Assembly: GCF_000730605.1 (NCBI RefSeq)
Contig: NZ_BBIS01000025.1
Span: forward strand, 62,001-126,000
Length of the DNA: 64,000 nt
Reading direction: 5' to 3'
Source: Pseudomonas monteilii NBRC 103158 = DSM 14164
Lineage (GTDB): Bacteria; Pseudomonadota; Gammaproteobacteria; Pseudomonadales; Pseudomonadaceae
Below the pieces are notes generated by a model that searched no databases, was not told where the DNA came from, and saw only the letters and a list, made by a program, of their open reading frames with translations. Shown one piece after another: positions 18,350 to 28,054 of the stretch. Numbering within the stretch: the stretch's first letter is position 1; every line of letters starts with the position of its first letter. Both the position numbers and the translations under genes were made by a program.

Positions 18350-19360
18350 ATGAGCTACCAGATCGCACTGAATTTCGAAGACGGGGTTACCCGTTTCATT
18401 GAAGCCACCGGCCATGAAACCGTGGCCGACGCTGCCTACCGCCAAGGCATCAACATCCCGCTGGACTGCCGCGACGGCGCCTGCGGCACCTGCAAGTGCA
18501 AGGCCGAATCCGGCCGCTACGACCTGGGCGACAACTTCATCGAAGACGCCCTCAACGAAGACGAAATTGCCGAAGGCTACGTACTGACCTGCCAAATGCG
18601 CGCTGAAAGCGACTGCGTTATCCGCATTCCGGCTTCGTCGCAGCTGTGCAAGACCGAACAGGCCAGCTTCGAGGCGGCCATCAGCGATGTACGCCAGCTG
18701 TCGGCCAGCACCATTGCCCTGTCGATCAAGGGCGAGGCCCTCAGCCGCCTGGCCTTCCTGCCGGGGCAGTACGTCAACCTCAAGGTGCCGGGCAGCGAGC
18801 AGAGCCGTGCCTATTCGTTCAGTTCGTTGCAGAAGGACGGCGAAGTCAGCTTCCTGATCCGCAACGTGCCGGGCGGTCTGATGAGCAGCTTCCTCACCAA
18901 CCTGGCCAAGGCCGGCGACAGCATGAGCCTGGCGGGGCCGTTGGGCAGCTTCTACCTGCGGCCAATCCAGCGCCCGCTGTTGCTGCTGGCTGGCGGTACT
19001 GGTCTGGCCCCGTTCACCGCGATGCTGGAAAAGATCGCCGAGCAGGGCAGTGAACACCCGTTGCATCTGATCTATGGCGTGACCAATGACTTCGATCTGG
19101 TCGAGCTGGATCGGCTGCAAGACTTTGCGGCGCGTATCCACAACTTCACCTTCAGCGCCTGCGTGGCCAACCCGGACAGCCAGTACCCGCAGAAGGGCTA
19201 TGTGACCCAGCACATCGAGCCGCGCCACCTGAACGATGGCGATGTGGACCTGTACCTGTGCGGGCCGCCACCCATGGTGGAAGCGGTCAGCCAGTACGTA
19301 CGCGAGCAGGGCATTACCCCGGCCAACTTCTACTACGAGAAGTTCGCGGCAGCGGCCTGA
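18350..19360 (+). CDS. benC: benzoate 1,2-dioxygenase reductase BenC
   Basis: A 336-residue electron-transfer protein. ATG 18350 is the start, since its first residues (MSYQIALNFEDG) are those of BenC homologues; an upstream ATG at 18287 would add 21 codons read from the spacer. A plant-type 2Fe-2S domain occupies the N-terminus (Cys40, Cys45, Cys48 and a fourth Cys in YVLTCQM), followed by an FAD domain (RAYSFSSL) and an NADH domain (LLAGGTGLAPF, YLCGPPPMVEA). It passes electrons from NADH to BenAB. The ribosome-binding site GAGG lies in a REP-like fragment. Confidence 0.97.
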   Translation: MSYQIALNFEDGVTRFIEATGHETVADAAYRQGINIPLDCRDGACGTCKCKAESGRYDLGDNFIEDALNEDEIAEGYVLTCQMRAESDCVIRIPASSQLCKTEQASFEAAISDVRQLSASTIALSIKGEALSRLAFLPGQYVNLKVPGSEQSRAYSFSSLQKDGEVSFLIRNVPGGLMSSFLTNLAKAGDSMSLAGPLGSFYLRPIQRPLLLLAGGTGLAPFTAMLEKIAEQGSEHPLHLIYGVTNDFDLVELDRLQDFAARIHNFTFSACVANPDSQYPQKGYVTQHIEPRHLNDGDVDLYLCGPPPMVEAVSQYVREQGITPANFYYEKFAAAA

Positions 19361-19381
19361 CGGATCAAGCAGGAGACACAC

Positions 19382-20143
19382 ATGAATAACCGATTCCAAG
19401 GCAAGGTCGCCCTGGTCACCGGTGCCGCTCAAGGCATTGGCCGTGGCGTGTGCTGGCGGCTGAAGGCCGAAGGCGCGCAAGTGGTGGCGGTAGACCGTTC
19501 CGAACTGGTCCACGAGCTGGCCGGCGAGGGCATGCTTACCCTCACCGCCGACCTCGAACAACACGCCGATTGCGCCCGTGTCATGGCCAGTGCGGTGGAA
19601 ACCTTCGGCCGCCTCGACATCCTGGTCAACAACGTCGGCGGCACCATCTGGGCCAAGCCTTTCGAACACTACGAGGTGGAGCAGATCGAGGCCGAGGTGC
19701 GCCGCTCGCTGTTCCCCACCCTGTGGTGCTGCCATGCCGCGCTGCCCTACATGCTCGAACGCGGCAGCGGCGCCATCGTTAACGTCTCGTCCATCGCCAC
19801 CCGTGGCGTCAACCGTGTGCCTTATGGCGCGGCCAAGGGCGGCGTCAACGCGCTCACCGCGTGCCTGGCCTTTGAAACCGCTGGCCGTGGCATCCGCGTC
19901 AACGCCACCGCGCCCGGCGGCACCGAAGCGCCACCCCGGCGCGTGCCCCGCAACAGCGCCGAGCAAACCGAACAGGAAAAACACTGGTACCAGCAGATCG
20001 TCGACCAGACCCTCGACAGCAGCCTGATGCACCGCTACGGCAGCATCGACGAGCAAGTGGGCGCGATTCTGTTCCTTGCCTCTGACGAAGCCTCATACAT
20101 CACCGGCGTGACCTTGCCGGTAGGAGGCGGCGACCTCGGCTGA
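19382..20143 (+). CDS. benD: benzoate cis-diol dehydrogenase BenD
   Basis: A 253-residue short-chain dehydrogenase. The NAD site is TGAAQGIGRG near residue 14, NNVGG follows, and the catalytic residues are serine in NVSSIATRG and Tyr-x-x-x-Lys in VPYGAAKGG. BenD oxidises and decarboxylates the benzoate diol to catechol. It lies 21 bp after benC with GGAG upstream of the start, within the same operon. The substrate-specific C-terminal block (GGTEAPPRRVPRNSAEQTEQ) is like BenD and XylL. Confidence 0.97.
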   Translation: MNNRFQGKVALVTGAAQGIGRGVCWRLKAEGAQVVAVDRSELVHELAGEGMLTLTADLEQHADCARVMASAVETFGRLDILVNNVGGTIWAKPFEHYEVEQIEAEVRRSLFPTLWCCHAALPYMLERGSGAIVNVSSIATRGVNRVPYGAAKGGVNALTACLAFETAGRGIRVNATAPGGTEAPPRRVPRNSAEQTEQEKHWYQQIVDQTLDSSLMHRYGSIDEQVGAILFLASDEASYITGVTLPVGGGDLG

Positions 20144-20200
20144 GCAGCAACCTCAAGGCAACAGCTTTCCCTCACAACAAAAACAAGAGCGACAGATGCC

Positions 20201-21529
20201 ATGCGAACCCTTGACGTACACCCGATCATCGATAACGCACGCTTTACCCCGTTCCACTGGATGGTCATGGCCTGGTGTGGCCTGCTGCTGATCTTCGACG
20301 GCTATGACCTGTTCATCTACGGCGTGGTACTGCCGGTCATCATGAAAGAGTGGGGGCTTACCCCGTTGCAGGCCGGTGCGCTGGGCAGCTACGCGCTGTT
20401 CGGCATGATGTTCGGCGCCTTGGCATTCGGCAGCCTGGCCGACCGTATCGGGCGCAAGAAGGGCATTGCCATCTGTTTCGCCTTGTTCTCGGGGGCAACC
20501 ATTCTCAATGGCTTTGCCAGCAGCCCGAGCGAGTTCGGCATCTACCGTTTCATCGCTGGCCTGGGCTGCGGCGGCCTGATGCCCAACGCCGTGGCACTGA
20601 TGAACGAATATGCGCCCAAGCGCCTGCGCAGCACGCTGGTGGCGATCATGTTCAGCGGCTATTCGCTGGGCGGCATGCTGTCGGCCGGTGTGGGCATCTT
20701 CATGCTGCCGCGCTTTGGTTGGGAGTCGATGTTCTTCGCCGCTGCCTTGCCACTGCTGCTGTTGCCGGTGATTCTCTACTACCTGCCTGAATCGATCGGT
20801 TTCCTGGTGCGCCAGGGCCGTACCGAAGAAGCTCGCAAACTGTTGAAACGGCTGGACCCGGAATGCGATGTACAGGCCGATGACGTGTTGCAGGCCGCTG
20901 ACCGCAAAGGCAGCGGGGCATCGGTACTGGAGCTGTTCCGCAATGGCCTGGCCATACGCACACTGGCGCTGTGGCTGGCGTTCTTCTGCTGCCTGTTGAT
21001 GGTCTATGCACTCAGTTCCTGGCTGCCGAAACTGATGGCCAACGCGGGCTACAGCCTGGGTTCGAGCCTGTCGTTCCTGCTGGCGCTGAACTTTGGCGGC
21101 ATGGCCGGGGCAATTCTGGGCGGCTGGCTGGGCGACCGCTACAACCTGGTCAAGGTGAAGGTGGCATTCTTCATTGCCGCTGCGCTGTCGATCAGCTTGC
21201 TGGGGGTGAACAGCCCGATGCCGGTGCTTTACCTGCTGATCTTCATTGCTGGTGCCACCACCATCGGCACGCAGATCCTGCTGTATGCCGGCGCTGCGCA
21301 AATGTATGGGCTGTCGGTGCGCTCCACCGGCCTGGGCTGGGCTTCGGGTATTGGTCGTAACGGCGCCATCGTCGGCCCGCTGCTGGGCGGCGCACTGATG
21401 GGCATCAACCTGCCGCTGCAACTCAACTTCATCGCTTTCGCCATCCCTGGCGCAATCGCTGCGCTGGCCATGGCCGTGCACCTGGCCAGTGGCCGTCGGC
21501 AAGCTCAGGCCCTTGCGGCGCAGGCATAA
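20201..21529 (+). CDS. benK: benzoate transporter BenK (MFS, aromatic acid:H+ symporter)
   Basis: A 442-residue twelve-helix carrier of the aromatic acid:H+ symporter family. Helix 1 carries the family motif FDGYDLFIYG, the loop between helices 2 and 3 has GSLADRIGRKKG, and a second copy of the MFS motif, GGWLGDRYN, is near residue 305. It brings benzoate across the inner membrane. It follows benD by 57 bp. In Pseudomonas putida KT2440 a second catechol dioxygenase gene is next; here benE follows directly. Confidence 0.95.
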   Translation: MRTLDVHPIIDNARFTPFHWMVMAWCGLLLIFDGYDLFIYGVVLPVIMKEWGLTPLQAGALGSYALFGMMFGALAFGSLADRIGRKKGIAICFALFSGATILNGFASSPSEFGIYRFIAGLGCGGLMPNAVALMNEYAPKRLRSTLVAIMFSGYSLGGMLSAGVGIFMLPRFGWESMFFAAALPLLLLPVILYYLPESIGFLVRQGRTEEARKLLKRLDPECDVQADDVLQAADRKGSGASVLELFRNGLAIRTLALWLAFFCCLLMVYALSSWLPKLMANAGYSLGSSLSFLLALNFGGMAGAILGGWLGDRYNLVKVKVAFFIAAALSISLLGVNSPMPVLYLLIFIAGATTIGTQILLYAGAAQMYGLSVRSTGLGWASGIGRNGAIVGPLLGGALMGINLPLQLNFIAFAIPGAIAALAMAVHLASGRRQAQALAAQA

Positions 21530-21543
21530 CCCAAAGAACAAGC

Positions 21544-21562
21544 GCCGGGCACCGCGCCCGGC
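21544..21562. terminator. short hairpin in the benK-benE gap
   Basis: GCCGGGC and GCCCGGC form a 7-bp stem with loop ACCGC between benK and benE. No T run follows. It may attenuate or protect the transcript at the boundary where the KT2440 cluster carries catA2. Confidence 0.4.
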
Positions 21563-21583
21563 CGATGCCTTGCCAGAGGTCCC

Positions 21584-22783
21584 ATGAAAACCCTGATCAA
21601 GGACAGCTCGCTGTCCGCCATCGTCGCCGGCTGCATCGCCACGATGATCTCCTACGCAGGCCCGTTGGTGATCATCTTTCACGCCGCCGAAGCCGCCGGC
21701 CTTTCCCACCAACAGTTGTCATCCTGGGTCTGGGCCGTGTCGATGGGCAGTGCCGTGCTCGGCGCGCTGCTCAGCCTGCGCTACCGGGTACCTGTGGTGA
21801 TCGCCTGGTCGATTCCAGGTTCCGCGCTGCTGGTCACCGCCTTGCCGCAATTCGGCCTGGAGCAGGCCGTGGGTGCTTACCTGGTGGCCAATCTGGTGCT
21901 GCTGATGATCGGCATCAGCGGGGCCTTCGACCGCATTATCGCGCGCCTGCCGGGCTCCATCGCTGCCGGGATGCAGGCCGGCATCCTGTTCAGCTTCGGC
22001 ATCGAAGTGTTCCGCGCCCTGCCAGTGCAGCCGCTGCTGGTGCTGGCGATGTTCGTTACCTACATGCTGATGCGCCGGCTACAGCCACGCTATGCGGTAG
22101 CGGCGGTGCTGTGCGTGGGCACTCTGGTGACCGTTGCCAGCGGCGCGTTGCGCAGTGAGGCGCTGGTGCTGGAACTGGCTTCTCCACAGTGGGTCACGCC
22201 GCAGTTCAGCCTTTCGGCGGTATTCAGCCTGGCCTTGCCAATGGTGCTGGTGGCGCTGACCGGGCAGTTCATGCCAGGCATGGCGGTACTGCGCAACGCC
22301 GGCTACGCCACACCCGCCAGCCCGTTGATCAGCGCCAGTGCCCTGGCTGGAGCGCTGCTGGCGCCGTTCGGCTGCCACGGGCTGAACCTGGCGGCGGTCA
22401 CCGCCAGCCTGTGCACCGGCCATGAAGCCCATGAAAACCCTCGGCGGCGTTATGTAGCGGCGGTGGCTGGCAGTGCGCTGTACCTGCTGCTGGGCATTGC
22501 CGGCGCCACGTTGATGTCGCTGTTCGCCGCCTTTCCTGCTGCGCTGATCGCTGCCCTGGCCGGTTTGGCCCTGTATGGCGCCATCAGCGAAGCCCTGGCC
22601 CGCAGCCTGGCAGAGCCGGCCGAGCGCGACGCCGGGCTGTTCACCTTCCTGGTCACGGCTTCGGGGGTAGCGTTCCTGGGGCTGTCGGCGGCCTTCTGGG
22701 GGCTGCTGTTCGGCCTGCTGGCCCATGCGCTGCTCAGGTTGCATCGGCCACGTGCCCGGGAGGTGCTGCGCCGTACCCCATGA
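21584..22783 (+). CDS. benE: benzoate transporter BenE family protein
   Basis: A 399-residue membrane protein with about eleven hydrophobic segments. It is a BenE-family benzoate/H+ symporter: after the N-terminal ATMISYAGPLVIIFHAAEAAGLS comes SWVWAVSMGS, and later IPGSALLV, AASMQAGILFSFGIEVF-like block and GCHGLNLAAVTASLCTG. It would be a second inner-membrane uptake route for benzoate. The start ATG has GAGG seven bases upstream. It sits 54 bp from benK and 54 bp before benF, probably in the same transcript. Confidence 0.94.
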   Translation: MKTLIKDSSLSAIVAGCIATMISYAGPLVIIFHAAEAAGLSHQQLSSWVWAVSMGSAVLGALLSLRYRVPVVIAWSIPGSALLVTALPQFGLEQAVGAYLVANLVLLMIGISGAFDRIIARLPGSIAAGMQAGILFSFGIEVFRALPVQPLLVLAMFVTYMLMRRLQPRYAVAAVLCVGTLVTVASGALRSEALVLELASPQWVTPQFSLSAVFSLALPMVLVALTGQFMPGMAVLRNAGYATPASPLISASALAGALLAPFGCHGLNLAAVTASLCTGHEAHENPRRRYVAAVAGSALYLLLGIAGATLMSLFAAFPAALIAALAGLALYGAISEALARSLAEPAERDAGLFTFLVTASGVAFLGLSAAFWGLLFGLLAHALLRLHRPRAREVLRRTP

Positions 22784-22837
22784 ACTGCCGTGTTCCCAAC
22801 GCTTTACCCATAAAAACAAGATCAAGAGAGCTTCGGA

Positions 22838-24088
22838 ATGAATCACACCCCTTGTGTCGCCCTGGGCCTGACTTTGCTCAGTCAACCGCTGCTGGCTGCC
22901 GAAGGCGGCTTCTTCGAGGATTCGAAGGCCACCCTGAGTGCCCGCAACTACTATTTCAGCCGCGATTTCTCTGACATCGTCGGGGCCAACAAGCAGTCCA
23001 AGGCCGAGGAGTGGGCCCAGGGCTTCATCCTCGACTTCAAGTCGGGCTACACCCCCGGTACCGTCGGTTTTGGCGTGGACGCGCTGGGCCTGCTGGGTAT
23101 CAAGCTCGACAGCAGCCCCGACCGGGCCAATACCGGCCTGCTGCCGGTGCATGGCGATGGCCGTGCCGCCGACGAGTACAGCCGCCTGGCGCCCACCTTC
23201 AAGGCCCGCCTGTCGAAGACCGAACTGCGCGTCGGTGAACTGCAACCCAACCTGCCGGTACTGACGTTCAGTGATATCCGCCTGTTGCCGCCGACATACC
23301 AGGGCGCCAGTTTGAGTTCGTCGGAAATCGACGGGCTGACCTTGCAGGCCGGCCACCTGAAAAGCACCCACCTGCGTAACGAAGGCGGCGACGGCAAGAT
23401 GAACGCCATGCTCGGCCATGTGCCGATGCGCCAGGCCGAAAGCGATGCCTTCAACTACGTGGGCGGTGACTATGCGTTCAACGCCAACCAGAGCAGCGTC
23501 AGCCTGTGGTACGGGCAGTTGGAAGACGTCTATGAACAAGGGTTTATCGGCCTGAAGCACAGCAAGCCAGTGGGGGACTGGGTGCTTAGCGCAAACCTGG
23601 GCTATTTCACCGCGCGTGAGGATGGCGATGCGCTGCTGGGCAATATCGACAACCAGGCGTTCTTCTCGATGTTCACCGCCCGGCACGGCGGGCACAGCTT
23701 GCATGCCGGCTACCAGGGCATCTATGGCGATAGCCCGTTCCCTCGGGTATTCGCCAACATTTCACCGTTGGGTAACGAGGTGCCGACGTATGAGTTTGCC
23801 TACACCGATGAGCGCTCGTACCAGGTACGCTACGACTACAACTTCGCCGCCCTGGGCGTACCCGGCCTGACGGCGACCGTGCGGTACATAACCGGTAACA
23901 ATGTCGATACCGGGCTGGGTTACGAAGGGCGGGATCGCGAACGTGACCTGGACATTGGCTATGCAGTGCAGAGCGGCGTGCTGAAGGGGCTGGGGATTCG
24001 GGTGAGGAACGCCATGGCACGCTCCAATTACCGCAGTGACATCGACGAGAACCGCCTGACGTTGGTGTACACCTGGCAGCTGTTCTGA
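22838..24088 (+). CDS. benF: benzoate-specific porin BenF, OprD family
   Basis: A 416-residue outer-membrane porin with a signal peptide (ends LLAAEGG) and OprD hallmarks: [20 protein letters not shown] at the mature start, [34 protein letters not shown] and a final strand ending in WQLF. The 20-residue opening is typical of the OpdK/BenF subfamily of aromatic-acid channels. It lets benzoate through the outer membrane. It is the last gene of the ben cluster; the gap to benE is 54 bp. Confidence 0.94.
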   Translation: MNHTPCVALGLTLLSQPLLAAEGGFFEDSKATLSARNYYFSRDFSDIVGANKQSKAEEWAQGFILDFKSGYTPGTVGFGVDALGLLGIKLDSSPDRANTGLLPVHGDGRAADEYSRLAPTFKARLSKTELRVGELQPNLPVLTFSDIRLLPPTYQGASLSSSEIDGLTLQAGHLKSTHLRNEGGDGKMNAMLGHVPMRQAESDAFNYVGGDYAFNANQSSVSLWYGQLEDVYEQGFIGLKHSKPVGDWVLSANLGYFTAREDGDALLGNIDNQAFFSMFTARHGGHSLHAGYQGIYGDSPFPRVFANISPLGNEVPTYEFAYTDERSYQVRYDYNFAALGVPGLTATVRYITGNNVDTGLGYEGRDRERDLDIGYAVQSGVLKGLGIRVRNAMARSNYRSDIDENRLTLVYTWQLF

Positions 24089-24162
24089 GCCTGCCAAGGG
24101 AATTGCGCACCGTGGTCGTATGAAGGTAGCTTGCGCAAATGTCCCTTTCAGGAGCGCGACCC

Positions 24163-25233
24163 TTGGACTCCATCACCCAAGCCGTACTCGGCGCGGCCCT
24201 GCAAGGCACCGTGCTTGGCCGCATCCAGGGCCGACGCGCGTTGCTGTATGGCGCTGCGTTGGCCACGCTGCCCGACCTGGACGTGATCATCCGCTACGCC
24301 GACCCGGTGTCGCAGATGACCTACCACCGCGGGTTCTCCCACTCGCTGTTCGTGCTTACCGGGCTGGCCTTGCTACTGGCCTGGCTGGTCAACAAATGCT
24401 GGCCTGGCAAGGGTTACACCTTGTCCAGGTTGTTCCTCGCATTCTGGCTGGTACTCATCACCCACCCGTTGCTGGATGCCTTCACGGTTTATGGCACGCA
24501 GTTGTTCTGGCCACTGCAAGTCACGCCGCAAAGCTGGGCGGCGGTGTTCATCATCGACCCGGTCTACACCTTGCCGCTGCTGGCGGCGGTTACCTACGCC
24601 ATCTTCAAGGGGGTGACCGCAAAGGCGACACGCCTGCTGACCCTGGCGCTGATGTTCAGTACCGCATACTTGGGTTTCGGCCTTGCCGGGCGTATGGCGG
24701 CGGAGCAACGCTTCCAGGCGGCGCTGGATCAGCAAGGCATTGTCGCCAGTGAAGTGCGCGCCGTGCCGATCGCTTTCAATAGTCTGGTCTGGCGAGTACT
24801 GGCCAGGACCCCGGAGGGTGATTACTACGAGGGCATCAGCAGCGGGTTCGACCGCCAAGCGCCCGAGATGCAGCGTTTGCCACGTAATCTGCAACTGGCG
24901 AAAGCATTGGCAGGAAGCCCTTTGCACCAACGTTTGCGCTGGTTTACCGATGACTGGCTGCGCTACGACCAAGTGGGCGATGCGTTGGTGGTGACCGACC
25001 TGCGCATGGGCATCCCTGGCAACTACACCTTCCGTTTCAACATGGCTCACCGTGACCGCCAGGGGCATTGGGTTGCGGATGTACCTTCGCGGTGGCAAGG
25101 CAGCGGGCCTGGCTCGATGTTCAACGGTGATGACCTGCGCTTGATCTGGCGGCGTATTGTCGACCAGCAGCCACCACTGCCGTTGGCCGCCTGGACAGAC
25201 GCATACATGAGGCCAGCCCCGAACACGCCCTAG
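24163..25233 (+). CDS. inner-membrane metal-dependent hydrolase-like protein, YdjM family
   Basis: A 356-residue protein. TTG 24163 has AGGAG eight bases upstream and gives the usual family start DSITQAVLGAALQG; an in-frame ATG eight codons earlier would be N-terminal to the ribosome-binding site and is less likely. Metal-site-like residues are in PDLDVIIRYADPV and YHRGFSHSLF, followed by four or five hydrophobic helices and a C-terminal soluble domain. Members of this family (DUF457) are predicted metal-dependent hydrolases of unknown substrate. It stands alone between the ben cluster and a LysR gene. Confidence 0.85.
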   Translation: MDSITQAVLGAALQGTVLGRIQGRRALLYGAALATLPDLDVIIRYADPVSQMTYHRGFSHSLFVLTGLALLLAWLVNKCWPGKGYTLSRLFLAFWLVLITHPLLDAFTVYGTQLFWPLQVTPQSWAAVFIIDPVYTLPLLAAVTYAIFKGVTAKATRLLTLALMFSTAYLGFGLAGRMAAEQRFQAALDQQGIVASEVRAVPIAFNSLVWRVLARTPEGDYYEGISSGFDRQAPEMQRLPRNLQLAKALAGSPLHQRLRWFTDDWLRYDQVGDALVVTDLRMGIPGNYTFRFNMAHRDRQGHWVADVPSRWQGSGPGSMFNGDDLRLIWRRIVDQQPPLPLAAWTDAYMRPAPNTP

Positions 25234-25304
25234 CCAGCCTGTGGCCTTGCATTAGCTGGCTTCGGCCCCATTTATGCCGGTTCGATGACTCCAGGAACCC
25301 GCTC

Positions 25305-26216
25305 ATGGAACCCAACCGCTTCGGCGACATTGCCGCCTTTGTCAGTGCCGCCAAGGCTGGCAGCTTCACCGCTGCCGCCGCCAGCCTTGGCCTGACGCGT
25401 TCGGCGGTGGGCAAAAGCATCGCCCGCCTGGAAGCGCGCATGGCTGTGCGCCTGCTTAACCGAACCACGCGCAAGCTGAGCTTGACCGACGAAGGCCTGG
25501 TGGCCTTTGAGCGCTGGCGGCAGATTCTGGATGACCTGGATGAGGTGGAAAGCACCATGGCCCAGCGCCGCGGAAAGCCCACAGGCACCCTGCGCCTGAC
25601 CGCGCCGCTTTCGTTTGGCCAACGTCACGTGCTTCCGATCCTGGATCGCTATCTCAAGCAGTGGCCGGAACTGCGCGCAGACATCCGTTTCACCGACCGC
25701 TTCGTCGACCTGGTCGAGGAGGGCGTAGACGTTGCGGTGCGTATTGGCGCACCCAAGGAAGACTCACAGTTGTTGACCCGCACGGTGGCCTGGCAGCAGT
25801 TCGTGACCTGTGCATCGCCTGCCTACCTTGAGAAGCGTGGTGTACCGCAAGTGCCCGGCGACCTCTATGGCCACGACAAGATCGCCTTCCTCGCAGGAGA
25901 GAAGGCCATGCCCTGGCGTTTTCACACCGAAGCGGGGCTGCACCTGTGCGAAGACCCCGGCCGTTTGAACATCGACAGTTCCGAAGCCATGCTCGACGGC
26001 GCCCGCGCAGGCTTCGGGCTGATTCACCTGCCCACCTACATCACCGGTGACGACCTGCGCGCCGGCACCTTGGTGGAAGTGCTGCAAGCCTACCGCCCAC
26101 CGGCAGACCCGATCCGCATCGTCTACCCAAGCAAACGCCATTTGTCCCCGCGCGTACGCGGCTTTATCGATTTGTTGGTGGCCAGCTGGGAACCGGGCGT
26201 GCCTTGGGAGTACTGA
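25305..26216 (+). CDS. LysR-family transcriptional regulator
   Basis: A 303-residue LysR regulator of the large CrgA/YafC-like group, with the helix-turn-helix [34 protein letters not shown] and the [21 protein letters not shown] wing. The effector domain contains the group signature [17 protein letters not shown] and [23 protein letters not shown]. The flavin monooxygenase gene follows by 100 bp in the same direction. The effector and targets are unknown. Confidence 0.92.
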   Translation: MEPNRFGDIAAFVSAAKAGSFTAAAASLGLTRSAVGKSIARLEARMAVRLLNRTTRKLSLTDEGLVAFERWRQILDDLDEVESTMAQRRGKPTGTLRLTAPLSFGQRHVLPILDRYLKQWPELRADIRFTDRFVDLVEEGVDVAVRIGAPKEDSQLLTRTVAWQQFVTCASPAYLEKRGVPQVPGDLYGHDKIAFLAGEKAMPWRFHTEAGLHLCEDPGRLNIDSSEAMLDGARAGFGLIHLPTYITGDDLRAGTLVEVLQAYRPPADPIRIVYPSKRHLSPRVRGFIDLLVASWEPGVPWEY

Positions 26217-26316
26217 TTGGGGAATACCAGGCCCCTATACCGGGCCTGAACCTGGGTTTATCGCTAGCGGCGCAGCAGGGAAACTGGCAGCCACTGATAA
26301 TCCCCCTGGAGACCCC

Positions 26317-27297
26317 ATGACTGCTCTGTCCGTTCTGGATCTGGTCATGATCGGAGAAGGCAAGACCTTCGCCGACGCGATCGAAGAATCCCGCCAGCTG
26401 GCGCGCCATGTCGAGCAACAGCACTACAGCCGCTACTGGATTGCCGAACACCATGACATGCCGGGCATCGGCTCGGCGGCCACTTCGCTGGTGATCAACG
26501 AAATCGCCAACGCCACCCGGCACATCCGTGTTGGCGCGGGTGGCATCATGCTGCCCAACCATGCGCCGTTGGTGATAGCCGAGCAGTTCGGCACCCTCGA
26601 TACCTTGCACCCGGGCCGTATCGACCTGGGCCTGGGCCGTGCGCCAGGCACTTCCGGGCCGACCGTACGTGCCTTGCGCGGTGCCGCGCCAGAACGTGAC
26701 TTCAGCCAGGACATCGCCGAACTGCGCGACTACCTGGCCGACAACGGCAAGCGACGGGTGCGTGGCGTACCAGGCAGCCACGAGGTGCCGGTGTGGATCC
26801 TTGGCTCCAGCCTGTTCGGCGCCGACCTGGCGGCGAAGCTGGGCCTGCCGTACGCCTTCGCTTCGCACTTTGCGCCGCGTTACCTGCTGCAGGCGATTGC
26901 CCATTACCGGGCCAACTTCCAGCCCTCGGCGCAGTTGGCCAAACCTTATGTGATGGTGGGCATGAATCTCTTCGCCGCCGCCAGTGATGCCGAGGCAGAT
27001 TACCTGGCCAGTTCCCATCGCAAGTGGATGCTGGACCTGCACGTCGGGCGCTTTGGTTTGTTGCCCAAGCCGCAGGAGGGTTATGTGCAACGCCTGCCTG
27101 AGCATGAGCGCGCAGTGCTGGAGCAGGTGATGGCCTGTACCGTGGCGGGTGGGCCTGAGCGGGTGAGGGAGGGGCTGCGTTCGCTGATCGAGCAGACCGG
27201 AGCGGATGAGCTGATGATCGATTGCCGCATCCATGACCCGCTGGCGCGGCAGCGGTCGCATGCCTATGCGGCGCAGGCCTTGGCCGAACAAGGTTGA
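26317..27297 (+). CDS. luciferase-like flavin-dependent monooxygenase, MsnO8 family
   Basis: A 326-residue member of the bacterial luciferase-like superfamily. ATG 26317 has GGAGA five bases upstream; a longer in-frame extension overlaps the LysR gene and is rejected. Motifs of the group are [39 protein letters not shown] and [12 protein letters not shown]. Such enzymes are FMN- or F420-dependent oxygenases; substrates are seldom known. The LysR gene upstream may regulate it. A REP-like hairpin follows the stop. Confidence 0.9.
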   Translation: MTALSVLDLVMIGEGKTFADAIEESRQLARHVEQQHYSRYWIAEHHDMPGIGSAATSLVINEIANATRHIRVGAGGIMLPNHAPLVIAEQFGTLDTLHPGRIDLGLGRAPGTSGPTVRALRGAAPERDFSQDIAELRDYLADNGKRRVRGVPGSHEVPVWILGSSLFGADLAAKLGLPYAFASHFAPRYLLQAIAHYRANFQPSAQLAKPYVMVGMNLFAAASDAEADYLASSHRKWMLDLHVGRFGLLPKPQEGYVQRLPEHERAVLEQVMACTVAGGPERVREGLRSLIEQTGADELMIDCRIHDPLARQRSHAYAAQALAEQG

Positions 27298-27304
27298 AGC
27301 TACT

Positions 27305-27336
27305 GGCCTCTTCGCGGGTAAAACCGTGAAGAGGCC
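27305..27336. terminator. REP-like hairpin between convergent genes
   Basis: GGCCTCTTC and GAAGAGGCC (9 bp) pair around GCGGGTAAAACCGT. This is a typical Pseudomonas putida REP hairpin, between the monooxygenase and the EF-hand gene, which converge here. Confidence 0.7.
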
Positions 27337-27345
27337 GGCACAGGG

Positions 27346-27957
27346 CTACACGCGTGTGATGGATGCGCGCCCCTCGGCTATCTCTTTCAGGAATTCAGCA
27401 TATGACACCTCACCATTGCCATCCCGGTCGTGGTGCCATATGAAGTATGTACAGAAATCTGACAAGCTAAAAAGCTCAGTAAGTTGGGCATTGATTTTCG
27501 CCATATTCTCTTTTCTGGCGAGAACGATGTCGGCATGCGAGATCTTTCCATCCCGGTTGCGGTCAAGAGATGACAGAAAATTCACAGTGCTACTTGCTTT
27601 ACCGTCTGCAACTCTCGCGCGTTTTTCCTCGACTTCCATGAAAAACTCTCCGTACGTCACATCGCCATTTCCATTTCTGTCATGACGCAAAATAACCGAA
27701 AGGCAAAGGTCCGACCAGGAAAACAAACTCCTTAGCGCACTGCTAATCGAAGCGATATGGTGTTCCCTTGCTTGAACAATGTCCGCGTGGGAAATTGTAC
27801 CATTGCGATCAAGGTCGAGAGCCTCCAGGAAACCAACGATGTCACCTACAGCATTAATGGTGTTGGCGTTCTGCTGGTCATTTATCTGTTTACCAAGTGT
27901 CGTACGTGGCAGCCCGCTCTTGAGCATCTTATCTTCCTTGCCTTCCATGTTTTGCAC
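27346..27957 (-). CDS. EF-hand calcium-binding protein with duplicated paired-EF-hand module
   Basis: A 203-residue protein with four EF-hand loops: residues 48-59 (DLDRNGTISHAD), 93-104 (DRNGNGDVTYGE), 132-143 (DRNRDGKISHAD) and 177-188 (DRDGNGEVSYAE). The glycine at loop position 6 is present in all four; loops 1 and 3 end in aspartate instead of glutamate. Residues 41-116 and 125-200 are an internal duplication, about half identical by eye. No signal peptide, membrane segment or enzyme domain is present, so it is cytoplasmic or exported by an unrecognised route. ATG 27957 has GGGAGG ten bases upstream; ATG 27927 (AAGGAAG upstream) is an alternative. Base composition is visibly lower in G+C than the flanks, pointing to horizontal origin. 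The role is unknown. Confidence 0.88.
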   Translation of the reverse strand: MQNMEGKEDKMLKSGLPRTTLGKQINDQQNANTINAVGDIVGFLEALDLDRNGTISHADIVQAREHHIASISSALRSLFSWSDLCLSVILRHDRNGNGDVTYGEFFMEVEEKRARVADGKASSTVNFLSSLDRNRDGKISHADIVLARKENMAKINAQLTELFSLSDFCTYFIWHHDRDGNGEVSYAEFLKEIAEGRASITRV

Positions 27958-28054
27958 GCCTCCCAGCGCTAAATTTGGAATGGAGTGCTGATTGTGAGCG
28001 TATCCTACCTTTCCACAACTGGTAAAAATGCCAGGTCAAAGGCGCACTTATAGG

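Noticed and set aside
17573..20056. 827-codon minus-strand frame opposite benA-benD
   Set aside because: It lies exactly across four well-known ben genes, reads as low-complexity histidine-, valine- and glycine-rich sequence and has no ribosome-binding site.
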